Shown: positions 39,196-42,765 of the stretch, piece by piece
Layout: each line of letters begins with the position of its first letter
Position numbering within the stretch: position 1 is the stretch's first letter
Assembly: GCF_017853185.1 (NCBI RefSeq)
Contig: NZ_JAFMJZ010000010.1
Coordinates: 1 to 42,765, forward strand
DNA length: 42,765 bases
Source: Mycolicibacterium sp.
GTDB taxonomy: Bacteria > Actinomycetota > Actinomycetes > Mycobacteriales > Mycobacteriaceae
Direction: 5' to 3'
Program-made: the position numbers and the translations under genes
The notes under the pieces: generated by a model
What the model saw: only the letters and a program-made list of their open reading frames with translations
The model's database searches: none
What the model was told of the DNA's origin: nothing

Positions 39196-39201
39196 TAGGG
39201 T
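39196..39201 (+). promoter_or_regulatory. Possible -10 TAGGGT before GT2 gene
   Basis: TAGGGT lies 8 bases before ATG 39210, so the GT2 gene could have its own near-leaderless start within the cluster; CAGACC at 39171-39176 is a weak -35. Confidence 0.4.
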
Positions 39202-39209
39202 GATCAGCG

Positions 39210-39875
39210 ATGTCCGACTCCCCTTCAACCGACGTGACCGTGGTGATCCCCTGCCTCAACGAGGCGGAATCGCTTCCGGCTGTCCTCAAGGCGATGCCGC
39301 CCGGCTACCGGGCCCTGGTCGTGGACAACAACAGCACCGACGACACCGCAGCGGTGGCCCGGGCGCACGGCGCCGAGGTGGTGCTCGAGACCCGCGCCGG
39401 GTACGGCGCCGCGGTCCATGCGGGCGTGGTCGCGTCGAGCACCCGGGTGGTGGCGGTGCTCGACGGGGACGGATCCCTTGACCCCGCCGCGCTGCCGAGG
39501 ATGGTGGCCGAACTCGATCGCGGTGCGGACATGGTGGTGGGCCGTCGCAGGCCGGTACCCGGATTGCGCTGGCCGTGGCACGCCCGGATGGGCACGGCGG
39601 CGGTGGCCTGGCGACTGCGCACCCGCCACCGCCTGCCGGTGCACGACATCGCGCCGATGCGGGTGGCCCGACGGGACGCACTGCTGGGGTTGGGTGTCGC
39701 CGACCGCCGGTCGGGGTATCCGCTGGAACTCATGGTCAAGGCGGCCGATGCCGGCTGGCGGGTGACCGAGATCGACGTGGACTACCGGGAGCGCGCCGGC
39801 GGACGCTCCAAGGTCAGCGGTTCGGTGCGCGGCAGCCTGACCGCGGCGGTGGACTTCTGGAAGGTGATCTCGTGA
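39210..39875 (+). CDS. Family 2 glycosyltransferase
   Basis: A 221-residue GT-A fold protein. VTVVIPCLNEAESLP (9-23), VVDNNSTDDT (37-46) and VLDGDGSLDP with the DxD Asp85/Asp87 are the standard nucleotide-sugar binding elements. The length matches the short GT2 group called transferase 2, rSAM/selenodomain-associated (TIGR04283-like), often seen next to a DUF2064 protein as here. It has no membrane helix, so it works on the cytoplasmic face, e.g. adding a sugar to a lipid carrier. The stop overlaps the next GTG in GTGA. Confidence 0.88.
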   Translation: MSDSPSTDVTVVIPCLNEAESLPAVLKAMPPGYRALVVDNNSTDDTAAVARAHGAEVVLETRAGYGAAVHAGVVASSTRVVAVLDGDGSLDPAALPRMVAELDRGADMVVGRRRPVPGLRWPWHARMGTAAVAWRLRTRHRLPVHDIAPMRVARRDALLGLGVADRRSGYPLELMVKAADAGWRVTEIDVDYRERAGGRSKVSGSVRGSLTAAVDFWKVIS

Positions 39876-40531
39876 CCGCTGTCACCGCACTCGTGGTCGC
39901 CAAGGCGCCGGTACCCGGGTTGGCCAAGACCCGTCTGGCCGCCGCGGTCGGTGACGAGCGAGCTGCCGACATCGCCGCCGCCGCATTGCTCGACACCCTC
40001 GACGCCGTCGCTGCGACGCCGTTCGCAGCCCGGGTCGTCGCGCTCACCGGAGATCTCGCGCTGGCGGCCCGATCCGGCGAGATCCGTTCCCGTCTGGCGG
40101 ATTTCACCGTCATCGGCCAGCGCGGCACCGACTTCGGTCACCGGCTGGCGTATGCCCACGCCGATGCCGCCGCAGCCGTCGGCGACCGGCCGATCCTCCA
40201 GATCGGAATGGACACACCGCAACTCACCGCAGACCTGCTTGCCGACTGCGCAGGCAAACTCGCCCCCGGCACCGCCGTCCTCGGGCCGGCCGCCGACGGC
40301 GGCTGGTGGGCGCTCGGCGTCAGCGACCACTTGCTGGCCGGATGCCTTGCCCGGGTCCCGATGTCGCAGTCCGACACCGGCGCGCTGACCGCGGCAGCAC
40401 TCGAACAAGCCGGCGCACAGGTGGTGTTCGCCGCTGAACTCGGCGACGTCGACACCATCTCCGACGTCCCACTCGTCCGCGCCGCCTGCCGCCCCGCCAG
40501 CCGATTCGCCCTTGCCACCGAAGGGATCTGA
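39872..40531 (+). CDS. DUF2064 (TIGR04282-like) nucleotidyl/glycosyl transferase family
   Basis: A 219-residue protein, GTG 39872 coupled to the GT2 gene. VVAKAPVPGLAKTRL is the N-terminal loop of the CofC/MobA-like nucleotidyltransferase fold, and QIGMDTPQL (with Asp) the metal-binding segment. From memory the family is annotated transferase 1, rSAM/selenodomain-associated, and its function is unsettled: phosphoglycolate or sugar-phosphate guanylyl/uridylyl transfer are possible. The stop lies 3 bases before the Moco oxidoreductase ATG. Confidence 0.8.
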   Translation: MTAVTALVVAKAPVPGLAKTRLAAAVGDERAADIAAAALLDTLDAVAATPFAARVVALTGDLALAARSGEIRSRLADFTVIGQRGTDFGHRLAYAHADAAAAVGDRPILQIGMDTPQLTADLLADCAGKLAPGTAVLGPAADGGWWALGVSDHLLAGCLARVPMSQSDTGALTAAALEQAGAQVVFAAELGDVDTISDVPLVRAACRPASRFALATEGI

Positions 40532-40534
40532 GAG

Positions 40535-41656
40535 ATGACCGCACCAGCAAGAGAGACCTTGCGCGGCACCGCGATCACCACCCGGGTCGGTCTCGCACTC
40601 GGCGTGGCCGTCACGATCTGCTTCGTCACCGGTTTCATCAGTCATTTCATCCAGCACCCCCAGCCCTGGTTCTACTGGCCGACCCGGCCGGTCTGGCTCT
40701 ACCAGGCCACCCAGGGCCTGCACGTGATCGCCGGTATCGCCGCGATCCCCCTGCTGGTGGTCAAGCTGTGGTCGGTCTACCCCAAGCTCTTCGAGAAGCC
40801 GATCATCGGTGGTCTCACCAAACAGCTTGAGCGGGCGTCGATTCTGGTCCTGATGGCGTCGATGTTGTTCCAGTTCTCCACCGGCCTGATGAACATCGCC
40901 AAGTGGTACGCCTTCGGTTTCTTCTTCACCACCAACCACTACGCGATGGCCTATGTGGCGTCCGGCGCACTGCTGGTGCACATCGGGGTCAAGCTTCCGG
41001 TCATCCGCCGGGCCCTCGGCGAACCACTCGAGGACATTCCGACCGGCGAACTGCGTCCCGGGCCGACCCGGCGCACGGTGCTGGCCGGAACCTGGCTGGC
41101 CGCGGGCGTCGCGACTCTGGTCACCGCCGGCCAGACCGTCTCGTGGTTCCGAAAAGCCTCGGTGCTGGCCCCGCGCTCCGGCAACGGACCACAAGGTATT
41201 CCGGTCAACCGGACCGCACTGGCCGCCGGCGTGCTGCGCACCGCCCAGTCGCCGGACTACCGGCTGACCGTCTCCAACGGCGCGAACGTCAGCACGTTCA
41301 CCCTCGCCGAACTCGCCTCCCTGCCGCAGACCGCCTGCCGGTTGCCGATCGCCTGCGTGGAAGGCTGGAGTGCCACCGCCGACTGGTCCGGGGTGCTCCT
41401 GTCGACTCTCGTTGGGGCAGTGGGCGGCTCACCGGACTCCGACGTCCGGATCATCTCGCTGGAACCGCCCGGCCCGTACTCACGGACCACGGTGCCGGCC
41501 CGGCACGCACGGGACTCCCAGACCCTGATCGCGTTGGAACTCAACGGGGAACCGCTCGACCTCGACCACGGCTATCCGGCCCGGCTGATCGCCCCGTCGC
41601 GGCCCGGCGTGCTGCAGACCAAGTGGATCTCGAGGATCGAGGTGGTGCAGAAATGA
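40535..41656 (+). CDS. Membrane cytochrome b / molybdopterin-dependent oxidoreductase
   Basis: A 373-residue protein. Residues about 15-155 have four membrane helices with His37, His63, His135 and His149 that can bind b-type hemes. A fifth helix follows the PTRRTVLAG at 177-185. The Mo domain is about residues 230-370, with PIACVEGWSA (Cys274, the expected Mo ligand) followed by a region ending PGVLQTKWISRIEVV. It is smaller than the enzyme at 1770-3545 but has the same plan. Substrate unknown. Its place in a sugar-transferase cluster is unusual for a Moco enzyme. The stop overlaps the next ATG in ATGA. Confidence 0.85.
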   Translation: MTAPARETLRGTAITTRVGLALGVAVTICFVTGFISHFIQHPQPWFYWPTRPVWLYQATQGLHVIAGIAAIPLLVVKLWSVYPKLFEKPIIGGLTKQLERASILVLMASMLFQFSTGLMNIAKWYAFGFFFTTNHYAMAYVASGALLVHIGVKLPVIRRALGEPLEDIPTGELRPGPTRRTVLAGTWLAAGVATLVTAGQTVSWFRKASVLAPRSGNGPQGIPVNRTALAAGVLRTAQSPDYRLTVSNGANVSTFTLAELASLPQTACRLPIACVEGWSATADWSGVLLSTLVGAVGGSPDSDVRIISLEPPGPYSRTTVPARHARDSQTLIALELNGEPLDLDHGYPARLIAPSRPGVLQTKWISRIEVVQK

Positions 41657-42120
41657 CCGCAATCCGGTTGGCGCTGATGGCCTTCGGTATCGCGCTCGGC
41701 GTCTACGGGGCCGTGCTGTTGCTGGACAACCCCACCAAGATCCTGATCCGGATCGCAGTCTGGGCCGGAGTCGGCGTGCTGCTGCACGACGCGGTGTTCG
41801 CCCCGGTCTGCGTGGCACTGGGGTTCGCCGGGAAGCGCATCCTGCCGCGGTCATGGTGGTCACCACTGATGGTCGCCGGGCTGTGCAGCGCGGTGCTGGT
41901 GCTGCTGGCCATCCCGGTCTACGACAAGCCCGGCCGCCAGCTCGACACACCGTCGGCGCTCGACCGCGACTACCACTGGGGGCTGTGGGTGTCGCTGGCC
42001 ATCGTCTGGGGTGCCGCACTGCTCATCCTGATCGGCAAGCACCTACTACCAGTTGGTCAGAATAAAGCTGTTCAGCAGCAGCGCGCCGATCACGTTGAGG
42101 CTCAGCCACCATCGATGTGA
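41653..42120 (+). CDS. Small polytopic membrane protein, function unknown
   Basis: A 155-residue protein with about four hydrophobic segments starting at ATG 41653, coupled to the oxidoreductase. IPVYDKPGRQLDTP between helices 3 and 4 is a polar loop. The final 25 residues are hydrophilic and overlap the convergent gene by 75 bases, so the true end of the ancestral protein may be shorter. No known family; position suggests it may assist the oxidoreductase. Confidence 0.7.
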   Translation: MTAIRLALMAFGIALGVYGAVLLLDNPTKILIRIAVWAGVGVLLHDAVFAPVCVALGFAGKRILPRSWWSPLMVAGLCSAVLVLLAIPVYDKPGRQLDTPSALDRDYHWGLWVSLAIVWGAALLILIGKHLLPVGQNKAVQQQRADHVEAQPPSM

Positions 42121-42765
42121 GCGCGCCGGCAGCAGCGCGGGCGCAGCGGTCAGCCACACTTCGAACGGCAGCCAGATGCGTTCCGTCTCCGCCTTGGACA
42201 GCATCGACAGGTCGGCCAGCACGATCGCGGCCAGTGCCGCCAGCACCAGCAGGTTGAGACCGTTACGTGCCTTGACGGCAGGCACGTCGAAGGCGCGCAC
42301 CACCCCAGCCGCACTGCCCAGACCGATCGCGCAGACCACCGACGCGAAATTGGCCCACCCCCAGTACTGGAACGGCCGGACATTGGCGATGCCCTGCCAA
42401 TAGCGTTGCTGGACAAGCTGGTAGCCGTCGAACCACCAGAAGCCCGCCAGCGCGAAGATCACCACCACGACAAGGGCCGCCGCGACGGCGACGGCCAGCC
42501 GGCGCAATGCCGTGCGGCGGTCCACCGCGCAGAACAGCACGGCCAGCGCGGGCAGCCCCATCAGCGCCAGCCCGTAGTTGAGGAAGATCCCCCAGCCCAA
42601 CAACAGCCCGGCTCCGGCCGCGGCCAGGGCAGGTCTGCGTGCGGTGTTGCGAACGGCCAACGCCAGCAGGGCGATTCCCCAGGCGACGACCCCGGCGTAG
42701 TAGCCGTCCGCCGATACCGCGATCCAGATCGCCGTCGGCGCCACCGCGACGAACGGCGCCGCCAA
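42046..42765 (-). CDS. Integral membrane protein, probable GT-C glycosyltransferase (5' part outside window)
   Basis: The C-terminal 239 residues of a multi-helix membrane protein. At least six hydrophobic segments, separated by short loops such as GFWWFDGYQLVQQRYW and AETERIWLPFEVW, resemble the C-terminal halves of GT-C polyprenol-dependent sugar transferases. The catalytic first loop is outside the window, so the type cannot be confirmed. It is convergent with the epimerase cluster and may belong to the same glycan pathway. Confidence 0.65.
   Translation of the reverse strand: MAAPFVAVAPTAIWIAVSADGYYAGVVAWGIALLALAVRNTARRPALAAAGAGLLLGWGIFLNYGLALMGLPALAVLFCAVDRRTALRRLAVAVAAALVVVVIFALAGFWWFDGYQLVQQRYWQGIANVRPFQYWGWANFASVVCAIGLGSAAGVVRAFDVPAVKARNGLNLLVLAALAAIVLADLSMLSKAETERIWLPFEVWLTAAPALLPARSHRWWLSLNVIGALLLNSFILTNW

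Overview
The window comes from a high-GC actinobacterium, most likely a fast-growing Mycobacterium/Mycolicibacterium. This rests on very GC-rich coding, frequent GTG starts, a pair of Mce-associated-type membrane proteins, an F420-type luciferase-like oxidoreductase, a DUF3097 protein, small DP-start secreted proteins and many promoters of the TANNNT-N6-start leaderless kind typical of mycobacteria. The complete sugar PTS permease argues for an environmental fast grower. There are about 42 protein genes, two of them cut by the window edges. I see no RNA gene, insertion sequence, phage gene or CRISPR array, and no gene-free stretch longer than 300 bases.

Layout. 1-1.8 kb: the end of an NCS2 purine permease, a CDGSH iron-sulfur protein and three small exported proteins. 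1.8-3.5 kb: a membrane cytochrome b / molybdopterin oxidoreductase. 3.8-9.1 kb: a nucleoside salvage island with cytidine deaminase and an MFS transporter on the plus strand, facing an animal-type uridine phosphorylase, deoxyribose-phosphate aldolase and a phosphohexo/pentomutase on the minus strand. 9.2-10.6 kb: two Mce-associated-like proteins and a DUF6868 membrane protein. 10.6-14.2 kb: a Crp/Fnr regulator, hcp and hcr, with a near-perfect TTGAT-N4-GTCAA box in front of hcp, which is a nitrosative-stress module.

14.2-18.1 kb holds a minus-strand operon that I consider the most interesting part. It has a male-sterility-type (fatty acyl reductase-like) SDR, a 689-residue protein whose C-terminal half looks like cyanobacterial acyl-ACP reductase including its catalytic cysteine, and a repeat protein. 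18.3-24.8 kb: an exported protein with a histone H1-like tail, an MFS transporter, a BglF-type PTS permease, an F420-type oxidoreductase and a molybdate-binding lipoprotein without modBC. 24.9-34.5 kb: a methyltransferase, an NAD(P)-dependent dehydrogenase, a SnoaL-like protein and SDR pair, an App1-type phosphatase, a small secreted protein, a YeeE/YedE transporter, an amidohydrolase with an MFS transporter, a DUF3097 protein with Toprim-like motifs, and a lipoprotein. 34.5-38.1 kb: an exported arylsulfatase and an EamA transporter.

38.1-42.1 kb is a tight plus-strand cluster: NAD-dependent epimerase, family 2 glycosyltransferase, DUF2064 transferase, a second membrane cytochrome b / molybdopterin oxidoreductase and a small membrane protein. 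It converges on a multi-spanning membrane protein cut by the window end, probably a GT-C glycosyltransferase. This looks like an uncharacterised glycan or glycolipid system with a redox arm. Two cross-cutting patterns also stand out: short tandem duplications (mostly 15 bp) at gene 3' ends, and repeated leaderless promoter geometry at GTG starts.
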